A stretch of DNA of 51,415 bases from assembly GCA_015654795.1 (NCBI GenBank), contig JAATGF010000017.1, forward strand, positions 1-51,415. The letters run 5' to 3'. Numbering within the stretch: position 1 is the first letter of the stretch; each line of letters begins with the position of its first letter. Below the pieces are notes generated by a model, which worked only from the letters and a program-made list of their open reading frames with translations, ran no database searches and was not told the origin of the DNA. Of the stretch, positions 7,641 through 17,175 are shown in pieces. This stretch comes from Bacteroidales bacterium (GTDB taxonomy: Bacteria > Bacteroidota > Bacteroidia > Bacteroidales > Prolixibacteraceae). Both the position numbers and the translations under genes were made by a program.

Positions 7641-8372
7641 TTACAACTCCCGAATCCAGATATTCCTGTAATTCACGGTACACCCGTGATCCTGAAGTCT
7701 TATTGGTCCTCTCAATTTCTCTGCTACCGTATTTTTAACTGTTTCGCCATAAATAATTGCATTGTTCTGAATTAAAACATCGTTCAGCAAAATAGTTACT
7801 CTTGGATTAGTCTTATAGGAACCGTCAGCATTAAATGTAGGTGCCATAAAAATAATATCATACGTATTCCATTCGCCCGGTTTGCGTAACGGATTAACCA
7901 AAGGAGCATGCTGTGTATAAATAGCTCCGGTCTGTCCATTTACATAGGTTTTGTTGTTGTTGTTGTAGGTTTCCAATACCTGAATTTCATAAAGTCCCTG
8001 CAAATAAACTCCGCTGTTGCCTCTCATCTGGCCTTCCCCTGTGATATCTGCCGGATGCATAAATTCGATGTGAAGCTGAAAATCCTCAAATTCTTTTTTT
8101 GTAGTAATATCGCCTGACCCACTTTTGACCATAACCATTCCGTCATGAATAATCCATTCCGGATCACCATTATTGCCTGTCCATTGAGAAAGGTCAGTCC
8201 CGCCAAATAGGGAAATGGCATCTGAAGGGGCCTGCATCCCTTTGCTTTCGGAAACATTGCCCGGCGTAACTACTTTGGGCAGTGGTTCGTTATATCCGCC
8301 TATTGCAGGAATTTGGGCAAAACATTGTGCACTTGTTAAAAAGATCGCAAAAAGTAAATTAATTTTTCTCAT
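7641..8372 (-). CDS. DUF1080 / 3-keto-disaccharide hydrolase domain protein, exported
   Basis: The product is 243 residues with a short Sec signal ending near QCFAQ. The mature part is the concanavalin-like DUF1080 fold: ISLFGGTDLSQWTGNNGDPEW, an EFEDFQLHIEFM strand pair, GNSGVYLQGLYEIQVLETY and the closing GPIRLQDHGCTVNYRNIWIREL. Members act on 3-keto-glycosides or bind glycans in the periplasm and often accompany GMC or Gfo/Idh oxidoreductases. None is visible here, but an isomerase-like gene and a URO-D remnant are close. It is transcribed on the minus strand, with the URO-D remnant beyond its stop. Confidence 0.93.
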   Translation of the reverse strand: MRKINLLFAIFLTSAQCFAQIPAIGGYNEPLPKVVTPGNVSESKGMQAPSDAISLFGGTDLSQWTGNNGDPEWIIHDGMVMVKSGSGDITTKKEFEDFQLHIEFMHPADITGEGQMRGNSGVYLQGLYEIQVLETYNNNNKTYVNGQTGAIYTQHAPLVNPLRKPGEWNTYDIIFMAPTFNADGSYKTNPRVTILLNDVLIQNNAIIYGETVKNTVAEKLRGPIRLQDHGCTVNYRNIWIREL

Positions 8373-8784
8373 CGTTTTATTGATTTAAGTTTATTTAGTG
8401 TTGCGTGTTGACAGCAACAATATTTGCACTATTGAACCTGTTACGTGAAGCTCCTAATGAAACGATTTTCCGGCTTTATTTAGCCTTGTTGAAGTTCGTT
8501 TGACTGAAGCGACAGGAGAGAAACGGGAAAGTTAAAGTTTCTTTTTAGATGCCTGGGTGTAGCGTTAAATTTTGATTTGCCTGTGCTGTTGTGCATTCCA
8601 ACGTAAAAATTAGCTTCTTCTGTTAGACTTTATTTTATGGTATTTTATTGAAATCATGGATAACTTATATCAAGCTACCCACAATTCCAACAAAATATGA
8701 TTAACACGATAAAAAACTGCCTCAAGGTTGCCCTCTATCATAGAGGGCATTCTCTTCAGTCTTGTTACTTGTGCCCATTATTCG
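8373..8784. other. Intergenic region downstream of susD
   Basis: No gene seen. It holds the 8729-8749 hairpin near the susD stop and presumably the promoter of the DUF1080 gene near 8400-8450, for which I see no convincing box. Confidence 0.5.
8729..8749 (-). terminator. Hairpin after susD
   Basis: TGCCCTCTA (8729-8737) and TAGAGGGCA (8741-8749) form a perfect 9-bp stem with a 3-nt loop, about 35 bp past the susD stop. On the minus strand a run of six T follows about 12 nt later, so it is a plausible though not classic terminator of the susC-susD transcript. Confidence 0.55.
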
Positions 8785-10530
8785 CTAATAACCCTGGTTT
8801 TGTTCAATCAATTGGTTACTGGCCATAGCCTGCTCGGGTATCGGAAAACGGTTTTGATACGCTTTGTTTTCTCCGTCGGCAGGGTGATCCCACCACGATT
8901 GGGTAGTATATTTATTCCAGCGCACCAGATCGGTACGGCGGCGGCCTTCACCAATAAATTCAATCATCCATTCGTCCAACATTCGCCACTCGTCGAGATT
9001 GGCTGCTGAAACAGGATCGGGATCAGCCACTGTAAAGTAGCGCTTACGCACATCATTGATAAGTTTAGCTGCGCCAGCTTTGTCATTTGCACGCAGTTTG
9101 CATTCAGCCAACATGTAATATGCTTCGGCCAGACGGAAAACGGGGATATCGGGGTTACCCCTTAGAGTTTGATCGGTAGCCCATGGGATAGGCGAAAACT
9201 TGGCCAGACGAACGCCCGAGTTTTCTTCGCCCCAACGTGCGCCTTCTTTACCATGGTCGGCTTCGGAGCCCTGCATCGGAATGATACGGGCTATCTGGTC
9301 AACAATCACCAGCGTATCGGTCGGCTTAAACTGACGGTTACCGCCGTGGCACACATTTCCAGTAACAGGGTTCACCATTTTGCCAACGTAAAACATGCCG
9401 CGCCATTTACCACTTCCTTCATATACATTTAACTGCTTGCGCACGTCCTGATCTTGGAACTTGGCAAAGGGGCTACCCAGCCGATAGGTTTCCCCCTCCC
9501 TTGCATTGGCGCTCCCTGGCAAATACGACTTGCCGTCTTTGTCGAGCGAAGGAACAAGGCAATAGCCGTTGTTGCGGTTACCTATTGTACCGTTGTCCCA
9601 GTACTCTCCCATACCGTAGTGATTAGAATTAGGTCCTACGCTACGTTCGCTAACAGCATACTGGCTTGGCACAGACCATATAATTTCAGTAGAGCGGTCG
9701 TTATTAAAGCCATAAATATTCGTCCAGTCATCCTCAAGTTTATAGGAGCCATATTTTCCGTCGATAATATTCTGGCAGATCGTTGCACACTGTGAAAACA
9801 TATCCTCCTTGATGTACGACTGTGCGTTAAAATAAAGCCGTGCCTGAAGCAGAGCGGCTGCAGCCTGATTGATAGCCCCGGTTTCCTGTGCTCCCAGGGT
9901 CGTTTTCTTCGGCAGCTTGGGTATTGCCTGGGTAAGCAGGCTGTCGATAAAATTGAATGTCTGCACGTCAGTGGCACGTGGCAGGATATCCCCCTGGGTG
10001 GAGGTGTAAAGCGGTACGCCACCGAACATATCGAGCCCAAACCAGTAAAAGAAGGCCGACAATGTTTGTAGCTGCATCAGCACAGCATCGCGACTGCCTT
10101 CAGGAAAGCCCAGTTTATTAAAATCAACATATTGGTCAATGTCGTCTTTTGCACTCCATGCCTGGGCAACACCCATGGAAAAGGCGCGCCATGCGTCATA
10201 CACGCCAGGAGTAGTAGGCGTATAATCATGATTGTAGCCTCGCAGGTAAGCGCCGCCATCATACCAGTCGTTATAACGCGAGGGTACTAGCATCTCGTCG
10301 GTTGTGAATTCCTGAAGCCGTATAAAATTGGAATGGGCCTGCGCATTGGCCATACACCATGCCCAATGGGTAAAGGCACGCCCCATACGCTGATAGACCT
10401 TCTGCTGGTTGTCGAAAAACAATTCGGGTACCGATTGCGAGTAGTACTCCGGTTCCACCGAACATGATTGGAAAGCTACGGATAACGTGATAACAGCTAT
10501 GGTGGCTGTTAAAAACTTATATATTTTCAT
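8785..10530 (-). CDS. SusD/RagB-family glycan-binding lipoprotein
   Basis: The product is 581 residues. A lipoprotein signal ends at Cys23 (LSVAFQSC), giving an outer-membrane surface lipoprotein. The body has SusD features: TPR-like helices in the N-terminal half (FFYWFGLDMFGGVPLY; ALLQARLYFNAQSYIKEDMF) and the C-terminal ending with PVFRLAEAYYMLAECKLRAND, INDVRKRYF and EWMIEFIGEGRRRTDLVRW, then NRFPIPEQAM. SusD caps the SusC barrel and captures the glycan. It starts 26 bp after the susC stop on the same strand, the usual order and spacing, so the two are co-transcribed. Substrate cannot be read from sequence; the GH92 gene nearby hints at mannose-containing glycans. Confidence 0.95.
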   Translation of the reverse strand: MKIYKFLTATIAVITLSVAFQSCSVEPEYYSQSVPELFFDNQQKVYQRMGRAFTHWAWCMANAQAHSNFIRLQEFTTDEMLVPSRYNDWYDGGAYLRGYNHDYTPTTPGVYDAWRAFSMGVAQAWSAKDDIDQYVDFNKLGFPEGSRDAVLMQLQTLSAFFYWFGLDMFGGVPLYTSTQGDILPRATDVQTFNFIDSLLTQAIPKLPKKTTLGAQETGAINQAAAALLQARLYFNAQSYIKEDMFSQCATICQNIIDGKYGSYKLEDDWTNIYGFNNDRSTEIIWSVPSQYAVSERSVGPNSNHYGMGEYWDNGTIGNRNNGYCLVPSLDKDGKSYLPGSANAREGETYRLGSPFAKFQDQDVRKQLNVYEGSGKWRGMFYVGKMVNPVTGNVCHGGNRQFKPTDTLVIVDQIARIIPMQGSEADHGKEGARWGEENSGVRLAKFSPIPWATDQTLRGNPDIPVFRLAEAYYMLAECKLRANDKAGAAKLINDVRKRYFTVADPDPVSAANLDEWRMLDEWMIEFIGEGRRRTDLVRWNKYTTQSWWDHPADGENKAYQNRFPIPEQAMASNQLIEQNQGY

Positions 10531-10556
10531 ATTCGTACTTTTTAATTGATTTATGG

Positions 10557-13500
10557 TTAAAAATTAAACTGAACACCGAACGTAAAAGTACGGGTCTGAG
10601 GATAAATATCGCCTTTTTTCTCAATACCAGCATCCCAGCCGGTAATATCCACTTCCGGGTTCAGTCCGGGATACTTGGTGAACGTATAGAGGTTATTACC
10701 AGTAAAATAAAACCTGATATTTTCCATTAGGTTTGTATATTTCTTCATAGGCAGGGTATATCCCAGCGAAAGGTTCTGAATTTTGAGGAAAGTGGCATCA
10801 TAGAGAAAATAGTCGCTGGGCGAAGGGCGCCCGGTGATCTGTCCGTTTTTGTTAATGGCGTCGTAGAGCATGTTGCCCTGAACCACGTTTCTCAATCCAT
10901 ATTCCAGTTCTATGGCATTATAGATATCATAATCGATCCAACTGGTAAGGGTCATGTTAAAGTCCCAGTTTTTATAGCTGAGGTTATGCGACCAGCCGGC
11001 AATAAGTGTAGGTATATAACTTTTTTGATAAACGCGGTCATCTACCGATCCCTCGTCGGAGAAAATCACATTATTGTCTTTGTTGTATATCTGGAATCTT
11101 CCTTCGCTGACACCCGCATAGCGGTACATAAAGTAGCTGCCCACTTCTACATTTTCCTCAATACGGTGGGCATATTCAACCCAGTTATTGATGGAGCTGC
11201 CGTTGATATAGGTCTGGTTGCCCCAAAGCGAACCAATGAAGGTTTTATTGTGGCTCAGGTTCAACGATGTGTTGTAGTGCCAGTTTGTTGTGTGTACGAT
11301 GTTGCCGCCAATTTCAAATTCCCATCCCTTGTTTTCCATTGTACCGATGTTTTTGTACATGCTCGATTCGGTGTTAGGCGGTTGTGGAACTTCTACGCTA
11401 TAAATCAGTCCTTTGATGGCGCGGCGGTAGAGGTCAAACTTACCGTACAGGCGGTTTTTGAAAAGCGAATAGTCCAAACCAATATTCCATTCGTGTTTTT
11501 CTTCCCATCCAAGTTCTTTATTAAGGTTTGTGGTGGCGCCATAGCTCATGGCCCAATTCCCATCGGGCAGTAGCCAACGGGTATCAGAACCATACATTCT
11601 GGTGGCATAGTCGGCAGAGAAACCCTCGTTACCCGTCACACCATAGGCGACACGGAGCTTGAGATCGTTCACCCAACTGACATATTTCAGAAAACTTTCG
11701 TTTGAGAGGCGCCATCCTGCCGATGCAGCCCAGAAAGTACCCCAGCGGTTGTTTAGTGCAAATTTGCTTGAACCTTCTCTTCGTATGGACGCAGTGGCCA
11801 TATAGGTATCTTTATATGAATAGTTGGCGCGGGCAAAATAGGCCAGCAGACGTTGGGTGATCCCTTTGCCTGAGCTCATGCTGGCAAGTCCTTCAGTTAG
11901 CCAGGTGCCTTCACCGAGGTTCCAGAATTTGACGAGATCGTTCGTAAAATTGCCGTTAGCCGCCGAGAAATTATCACTGTTTTGTTCGAAATAGCTGTAC
12001 CCTGCCACTGCATTGATGGAATGGTTTCCGAACCCGTTGATGTATGACAAATACCCATCGGTATTTAACAGCTCAGTTTTGCTGAAATCCATCTCGGCCC
12101 AACCTTTACGTCCAGCCTTTATCTCCTCCCGCGTAAACATGGAGCGATAATAATGCCGTTCCCATTGGCGGTTTTCGTAAGCGCCAGATTGACGATACGA
12201 CAATCCTTTTACAGGCTTGATGTTCAATTTTAGTTCTATATCCGGACGAAACCATTTGTCCATGCCTTCGTCGGTGCTAAGAGCTGCTTCAGCAATGTTG
12301 TTCATTTCTGTACCGTCGCCTTGCGTTATCACATTCCAACCGGTTGTGCTGGTAGGGTCATAAACTGACTGCGTGGGGTTGGCGCGCATGACGCCTTCGA
12401 TAGATGGTTTGTTCTGGTTGCGTTTCGCCTGCCGGTAGCTAAGGTGGCTGCTAATATCCAACCATCCGTCGAGCACTTTAAAGTCGCCGTTGATACGTCC
12501 TGAATAATCTTTCCGGGTATCGCCGCGCAACACTCCGCGGTTCTCGTCATACATTATCGTGGTATAGATACGTGCCGCTTCAGAGCCGCCCTGCAAGGTG
12601 AACACGTGGCGGTTCGATGTGGGATTGTCGCTCAATGCTTCGTCCCACCAGTCCGTATCGTACCCGTCGTTGTTTTTCGCTCCGCCATAAGTGGCCACAT
12701 AGTCTGCGGCACTGAGCATGTTGGGCTTGCCAAACGTTTTTTTAAATAATACTTCGCTGGTCAGGCTCATTTTCAGTGCTCCGGACTTGGCCTGTTTGGT
12801 GGTGATAAGAATTACGCCACCAGTAGCGCGGGTACCATAAATTGCACCGGCAGAAGCATCTTTCAGCACGTCGATTGACTGTATGTCTTCCTGCACGAGC
12901 GTTCGGATATCGCCACCCGGCATACCGTCAATAACAATCAGTGGGGCGCGAGAGGTGTTGATCGACGCCATACCTCGCAACTGGAAGGTATTGTCCGAGT
13001 TGGGGCTTGCGGTTCCTGACATTATCAGACCACCTATTTTGCCTTGCAACGCTGTAGCAATGGAAGAACCTCCGACACCCTGAGGCAAATCTTTAACCAT
13101 CAAAGAAGTGATAGAACTCGTTATCTGCTTCTTTTCCATACTACCATAACCAATTGCAACGACCTCTTCGATCCCGATCGTTTCCTCTTCAAGCCTGACA
13201 TTTATAGTCGTATTTCCTTTGACAGCAAGTTCCTCCATCTTCATTCCCACAAATGAAAACTGCAAAGTTGCGTTTTCAGGAATATTGTTTAATGAATAAT
13301 TCCCGCTGGCATCGGTGATGACACCAGTTGTAGTGCCTTTGACTACAATTGCAACACCGGGGAGTGGTATTCCGCTTTTGTCGGTCACTTTACCTGTAAC
13401 TTTTTTCCCCTGCTGCTCACTCATAAAGGGTTCCATTTCATTCTTATCGTATAATGCAATCTGGCGGCCAAGCACTTTGTACTTGATTGACGTGTTTGAC

Positions 13501-13799
13501 AGCACCTTATCGAGGATATCGGTCACCGATTTTTGGGTTGCCTCGACAGATACAGATTTGTTGATATCTACTTTTTCGTTGTAGAAAAATTTGAATTCAC
13601 TCTGTCCTTCGATTGCCCGAAGAACATTTAAAAGTGTCGAGTTCGTCTCTGTGATGGTCAATTTTGTGTTCTGCGAATAGGTTTCGGAAGAGAAACTACT
13701 TAAAATTGACATCGTTACAATCAGAATGGTTAGTTTCATTTTTCTAAAAAATTGATAAAATAATGGCATATTGCCATGTTTTCGTAGCAATTTATTCAT
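10557..13799 (-). CDS. SusC/RagA-family TonB-linked outer-membrane transporter with STN domain
   Basis: The product is 1080 residues. Order of domains: signal to about residue 42 (SFSSETYSQ); an STN secretin/TonB short domain (TLLNVLRAIEGQSEFKFFYN, about 47-115); a carboxypeptidase-regulatory-like beta domain (GKVTDKSGIPLPGVAIVVKG, about 136-220); the plug (VVAIGYGSMEKK, PLIVIDGMPGGDI, DASAGAIYGTRATGGVILITT); then a 22-strand barrel ending in an aromatic residue (FGVQFNF). The STN domain marks it as a TonB-dependent transducer that contacts the FecR anti-sigma factor. FecR and an ECF sigma gene lie directly upstream on the same strand, so ligand binding likely induces its own operon. A hairpin precedes it. 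Confidence 0.95.
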   Translation of the reverse strand: MNKLLRKHGNMPLFYQFFRKMKLTILIVTMSILSSFSSETYSQNTKLTITETNSTLLNVLRAIEGQSEFKFFYNEKVDINKSVSVEATQKSVTDILDKVLSNTSIKYKVLGRQIALYDKNEMEPFMSEQQGKKVTGKVTDKSGIPLPGVAIVVKGTTTGVITDASGNYSLNNIPENATLQFSFVGMKMEELAVKGNTTINVRLEEETIGIEEVVAIGYGSMEKKQITSSITSLMVKDLPQGVGGSSIATALQGKIGGLIMSGTASPNSDNTFQLRGMASINTSRAPLIVIDGMPGGDIRTLVQEDIQSIDVLKDASAGAIYGTRATGGVILITTKQAKSGALKMSLTSEVLFKKTFGKPNMLSAADYVATYGGAKNNDGYDTDWWDEALSDNPTSNRHVFTLQGGSEAARIYTTIMYDENRGVLRGDTRKDYSGRINGDFKVLDGWLDISSHLSYRQAKRNQNKPSIEGVMRANPTQSVYDPTSTTGWNVITQGDGTEMNNIAEAALSTDEGMDKWFRPDIELKLNIKPVKGLSYRQSGAYENRQWERHYYRSMFTREEIKAGRKGWAEMDFSKTELLNTDGYLSYINGFGNHSINAVAGYSYFEQNSDNFSAANGNFTNDLVKFWNLGEGTWLTEGLASMSSGKGITQRLLAYFARANYSYKDTYMATASIRREGSSKFALNNRWGTFWAASAGWRLSNESFLKYVSWVNDLKLRVAYGVTGNEGFSADYATRMYGSDTRWLLPDGNWAMSYGATTNLNKELGWEEKHEWNIGLDYSLFKNRLYGKFDLYRRAIKGLIYSVEVPQPPNTESSMYKNIGTMENKGWEFEIGGNIVHTTNWHYNTSLNLSHNKTFIGSLWGNQTYINGSSINNWVEYAHRIEENVEVGSYFMYRYAGVSEGRFQIYNKDNNVIFSDEGSVDDRVYQKSYIPTLIAGWSHNLSYKNWDFNMTLTSWIDYDIYNAIELEYGLRNVVQGNMLYDAINKNGQITGRPSPSDYFLYDATFLKIQNLSLGYTLPMKKYTNLMENIRFYFTGNNLYTFTKYPGLNPEVDITGWDAGIEKKGDIYPQTRTFTFGVQFNF

Positions 13800-13850
13800 A
13801 ACTTTGTAATTGGTTTAAATAATGTTTGTTTTTTAAATCGAAATCCGGTA

Positions 13851-13878
13851 AAAGGTGGAAACGGCCATTTCCACCTTT
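13851..13878 (-). terminator. Hairpin between fecR and susC
   Basis: AAAGGTGGAAA (13851-13861) and TTTCCACCTTT (13868-13878) form a perfect 11-bp stem with a 6-nt loop. It separates the regulatory pair from susC and may end the fecR transcript or attenuate readthrough into susC. T-runs flank both sides. Confidence 0.65.
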
Positions 13879-13964
13879 ACTTTTTTGAATTTGGTTGTTT
13901 GTTTTTCTCCATTTTAAAAATTTTAGTTTGTAATTAATTTGATTAACTATCTCTTAATCAGACT

Positions 13965-14951
13965 TTATCGTCCTGATATTTTTAATACCCGCGTATTCTT
14001 ATCGAATTTGTATTTTATCGGTGTTGTTGTGTTGATCAGTTCAAGAACTTCGCCAAACGTCTCCATTTCAATTGTTCCTGTGTAACCTAATTTTTTAAGC
14101 TTTTCTCCTTGTAGTTCAATTTTCACATTATACCATCTTTCCAGCGCTTTGGCTACGTTCGCAAAAGGCTCTTTTACAAAAATCAGTTTGCCCTCTTTCC
14201 ACGAAGTGTGTAAATCGGTATTTACTTCCTTCAATAAAAATTCGTTGGCCGGAGTAATGATGGATTGCTGACCTGGCTTTAGAGTTGCTATCCGATTTGC
14301 TTTGTCGCTGATTTTTACGCTTCCTTCAACCAATGTTGTTTCGAAGTTATCATTTGAATAGGCTTTTACATCGAATGATGTCCCCATCACTTCAATAGTT
14401 CCCAAACTGGTCTTTATCAAAAATGGCTTTCCGTCTTTTACTACCTTAAAATAGGCCTGACCAGTTAACTCAACATTACGGATTTCGGCATATTGTTTGG
14501 GAAAGGAGATGCTTGATCCGGAGTTCAACCACACTTCTGAACCGTCCGGGAGTTTAAAACTGGTTCTTGCCCCGTAAGGTGTAGCAATTGTTTCAATGGT
14601 AGAAGTAAAAGTATAAAGATGTTTGTCTGGTTTATTGTAAAATAGTATGGTAGTTGTTATTAATCCTAAAATTAATACCGCAGCAATTTTTAGTAAGTTC
14701 CGGTACAACGAAAACCGTCGGGCAACTGCTTTAGATTCTTCCAATGCAATACGGTGATGAATTTTGTCAAGCAATTGGTTGTTTTCTCTGTTCTCGATAG
14801 TGATGGACTTTAACGTATCCTTCCACAGTTTCAGGATACCATCCGACGTGATATTATTCTTATACTCATCCGAGCATATCGCTTTTACAACCACTGAAAA
14901 TTCATCGGGGCTGGCTGTACCGTTTAAATATTTGCTGAATTGTTTTCCCAT
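13965..14951 (-). CDS. FecR-family anti-sigma factor
   Basis: The product is about 328 residues from the ATG at 14951; an upstream ATG at 14972 would add seven residues. The N-terminal cytoplasmic part (to about residue 80) would bind the sigma factor. One membrane helix follows (LLKIAAVLILGLITTTILFY). The periplasmic FecR domain has TPYGARTSFKLPDGSEVWLN, VELTGQAYFKVVKDGKPFLI and MGTSFDVKAY, and the C-terminal DUF4974 domain has ALERWYNVKIELQGEKLKKL. It transmits the state of the STN-SusC transporter to the ECF sigma factor encoded just upstream. Confidence 0.93.
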   Translation of the reverse strand: MGKQFSKYLNGTASPDEFSVVVKAICSDEYKNNITSDGILKLWKDTLKSITIENRENNQLLDKIHHRIALEESKAVARRFSLYRNLLKIAAVLILGLITTTILFYNKPDKHLYTFTSTIETIATPYGARTSFKLPDGSEVWLNSGSSISFPKQYAEIRNVELTGQAYFKVVKDGKPFLIKTSLGTIEVMGTSFDVKAYSNDNFETTLVEGSVKISDKANRIATLKPGQQSIITPANEFLLKEVNTDLHTSWKEGKLIFVKEPFANVAKALERWYNVKIELQGEKLKKLGYTGTIEMETFGEVLELINTTTPIKYKFDKNTRVLKISGR

Positions 14952-15007
14952 ATTGTATACCGTAATACACAAAAGGGCGGGTTATCCCCTGCTCTGAAAG
15001 CAGAAAA

Positions 15008-15604
15008 TTACAGGAAAAGATAAAAATAAAGGAGGGAGAGAATGCCCATCTCTTTCAGCGAGCTCTTTATATATTTGATAGCGTGCGTGATATGATCTTC
15101 AACGGTTTTTTCGGAAATATTCAGTTGCAGGGCAATTTCTTTATTGGAGAGTCCTTCCATGCGACTTAAAATAAAAACCTGTTGCCTTTTTTCAGGCAGA
15201 CTCGCCACAATCTGGTTAATCCTGGTTTCGATTTCATTGAATTCAACCAGATTTTGAGTCTGATATTCTTCGGCTACCGAACGAAGAAAAAGCTCATCTT
15301 TGAATGTCTGATCTCTTAGGTTTGAACGGATTAAATTGAGAACTTCGTTTTTTGTGATGGTGAAAATATAAGAATTAAACGTTTCCACATTATTGATCTT
15401 TTGCCTGTTAAGCCAGATCTTGACAAATACTTCCTGCAGAATATCGTCAATATCATTTTCAATTTTAAGGATAGATTTGGAGAAATGGTATAGGCGGGGG
15501 TAGTAGTAGCTAAACAGTTCATCCACGGCTGATTTATCATCTTTTTTCAGTCTGCGGATTATTTCTTCAGTATTACTTGAGTTCAATACCCTGCTTTTTT
15601 CCAT
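15008..15604 (-). CDS. ECF RNA polymerase sigma factor, Bacteroidota family
   Basis: The product is about 198 residues from the ATG at 15604; an in-frame ATG at 15661 would add 19 residues of unlikely sequence. Region 2 is seen as YYPRLYHFSKSILKIENDID with DILQEVFVKIWLNRQKI, and region 4 as LPEKRQQVFILSRMEGLSNK followed by the helix-turn-helix EIALQLNISEKTVEDHITHA. It is the first gene of a sigma-fecR-susC-susD series on the minus strand and should drive transport-operon expression when released by FecR. Confidence 0.93.
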   Translation of the reverse strand: MEKSRVLNSSNTEEIIRRLKKDDKSAVDELFSYYYPRLYHFSKSILKIENDIDDILQEVFVKIWLNRQKINNVETFNSYIFTITKNEVLNLIRSNLRDQTFKDELFLRSVAEEYQTQNLVEFNEIETRINQIVASLPEKRQQVFILSRMEGLSNKEIALQLNISEKTVEDHITHAIKYIKSSLKEMGILSLLYFYLFL

Positions 15605-15661
15605 CGTTTGATCAAATACGTATGAAGGATGCCACTTTGGCCCCGTTAGTTGTCCGTCCAA

Positions 15662-16067
15662 AGATAATTATTTATTGCGTTTATCCTATTTGTAGTTAGC
15701 AAATTATTGTTTTATGAAATGGATTAGTCGTTTTTGCAATTTGCAAGTACCATATAGATAATAACATACTGCATTTGTGAGTCAAATTTCAATCAGCATC
15801 AGCGACTGCACCTGGAATTGGCGATCAAAGCGATGGGGAGAGATAGAGAGAGGGAGATGGAGAGAGTGAGGGACTGGAGCTATTTTTACTTATGATGAAT
15901 ATACGTTGAAATTGCACTGTGCTCCAAAAGTTTACAAATCCCGTATTGGCAAAAGGACGACATTTATTTAATTCCTTTACTTACTAAGCGGATCTGCATC
16001 GCAACTATTTAAAATATTCAACACTTTAAATAATGCAGGAAATCTGTAAAGGTTTTTTTATAATCAA
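15662..16067. other. Divergent intergenic region with a GA-rich tract
   Basis: No gene. It holds promoters for the minus-strand sigma gene and the plus-strand hydrolase. A purine tract of GAGA-type repeats lies at about 15838-15874, low-complexity DNA of the kind prone to slippage. No protein-coding potential seen. Confidence 0.55.
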
Positions 16068-16076
16068 TAACTTTGC
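16068..16076 (+). promoter_or_regulatory. Bacteroidota -7 box (TAACTTTGC)
   Basis: Exact TAnnTTTGY match, 33 bp before the ATG at 16109. The -33 position shows only a T-run rather than TTTG. Confidence 0.5.
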
Positions 16077-16108
16077 GGTGTTTAATTTATGAAGTCAGCT
16101 GAATTAAT

Positions 16109-16954
16109 ATGGAGCAGGTAATAAAAGTAGATGGATATCATATTTTTACAAAGGTAGAAGGAGAGGGACAACCACTTTTATTACTGCATAGCTATTGGGG
16201 AAGTCATATTTTGTTCGATCGTCTTGCTACGGCGCTTTCTGCTAAAATGAAGGTCATCCGGATCGATCTTCCCGGGCATGGGAAATCGGGAACTCCGCCT
16301 ATGAATTATACATTTGAACAGTTTTCCGAAATTTTGAATGAGTTGTTAATCAGGATGGACGTATGGGAGAAGGTTTCAATTATTGGTCATTCGATGGGTG
16401 GTTATGTCGCGTTGGCATTTGCTACAAAATATCCGGAGAAGGTAGCGTCGTTGGTATTGATGCATTCTCCTGTTAAATCAGCTGATATTAAGAGTATTAA
16501 ACTTAGGGAACGTGAAGGTCGTCTGTTGCAGAAAGGAAAGAAGGAATTGCTCTTGCAGGTGACTATTCCTTCCAATTTTGCACCCGAAAACATAGGTCTA
16601 ATGGGTAAAGCGATTGCATTGATCAATCATACAAGCGATCAGGTAACCACAGAAGGGGCGCTTCGGTCAATTTATGCCATTAATCATCGGGGCAACTCAT
16701 TGAGCGTTTTGCAAAATGCCCAATATCCCATTTTGATTGTTGTTGGCAAGTACGATAATGTTTACAGCGCCAACGATCAATTGGAGGAGGCCAATAAAAT
16801 CCCCAAGGCAGAAGTGTTGATGCTCAATCATTCGGGGCATCTTGGTTTTTTGGAAGAAGAGGAATTGGTATTGAAAAGACTGGGAACGTTTTTAGAAAAT
16901 GTTTGTTATGAACAAATCAGCCTGTCGCAACCTATAGATTGGGCCCATAAATAA
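16109..16954 (+). CDS. Alpha/beta hydrolase
   Basis: The product is 281 residues with no signal peptide, so it is cytoplasmic. Family features: LLLLHSYWGSHILFD (oxyanion-hole region), DLPGHGKSGTP, the nucleophile elbow GHSMGGYVALAFATKYPEKV with catalytic Ser, ILIVVGKYDNVYSAND with the likely acid, and LNHSGHLGFLEEEE with the catalytic His. This is the carboxylesterase / haloperoxidase-like branch; substrate is not inferable. It is a single-gene unit with a -7 box upstream and the 11-bp repeat element beyond its stop. Confidence 0.9.
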   Translation: MEQVIKVDGYHIFTKVEGEGQPLLLLHSYWGSHILFDRLATALSAKMKVIRIDLPGHGKSGTPPMNYTFEQFSEILNELLIRMDVWEKVSIIGHSMGGYVALAFATKYPEKVASLVLMHSPVKSADIKSIKLREREGRLLQKGKKELLLQVTIPSNFAPENIGLMGKAIALINHTSDQVTTEGALRSIYAINHRGNSLSVLQNAQYPILIVVGKYDNVYSANDQLEEANKIPKAEVLMLNHSGHLGFLEEEELVLKRLGTFLENVCYEQISLSQPIDWAHK

Positions 16955-17175
16955 CAATAGTAATCCCCTGCTTCCCTTATCTCCTAAATCCGTCACACTT
17001 TTTTTGCATTCCGCTTCAACTTATGATTCCTTTGGGATAATTATTGAAAATAGGTATCCCAAATGGTTTTTTTGTACATCCTTTTGTATCACACAAAAAT
17101 ATCCATCAGTTGTTCCGGCTTATATTTTCTCAGAAATTCGTAATTACTGACTCTTATTTTGGTTGGTGTTTCTGC

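Noticed and set aside
9454-9795. Plus-strand open frame antisense to susD
   Set aside because: Fully overlaps susD and has no domain or start context.
10986-11573. 195-codon plus-strand open frame antisense to susC
   Set aside because: It lies entirely inside the strongly supported susC gene and encodes no recognisable domain; it is a shadow of biased codon usage.
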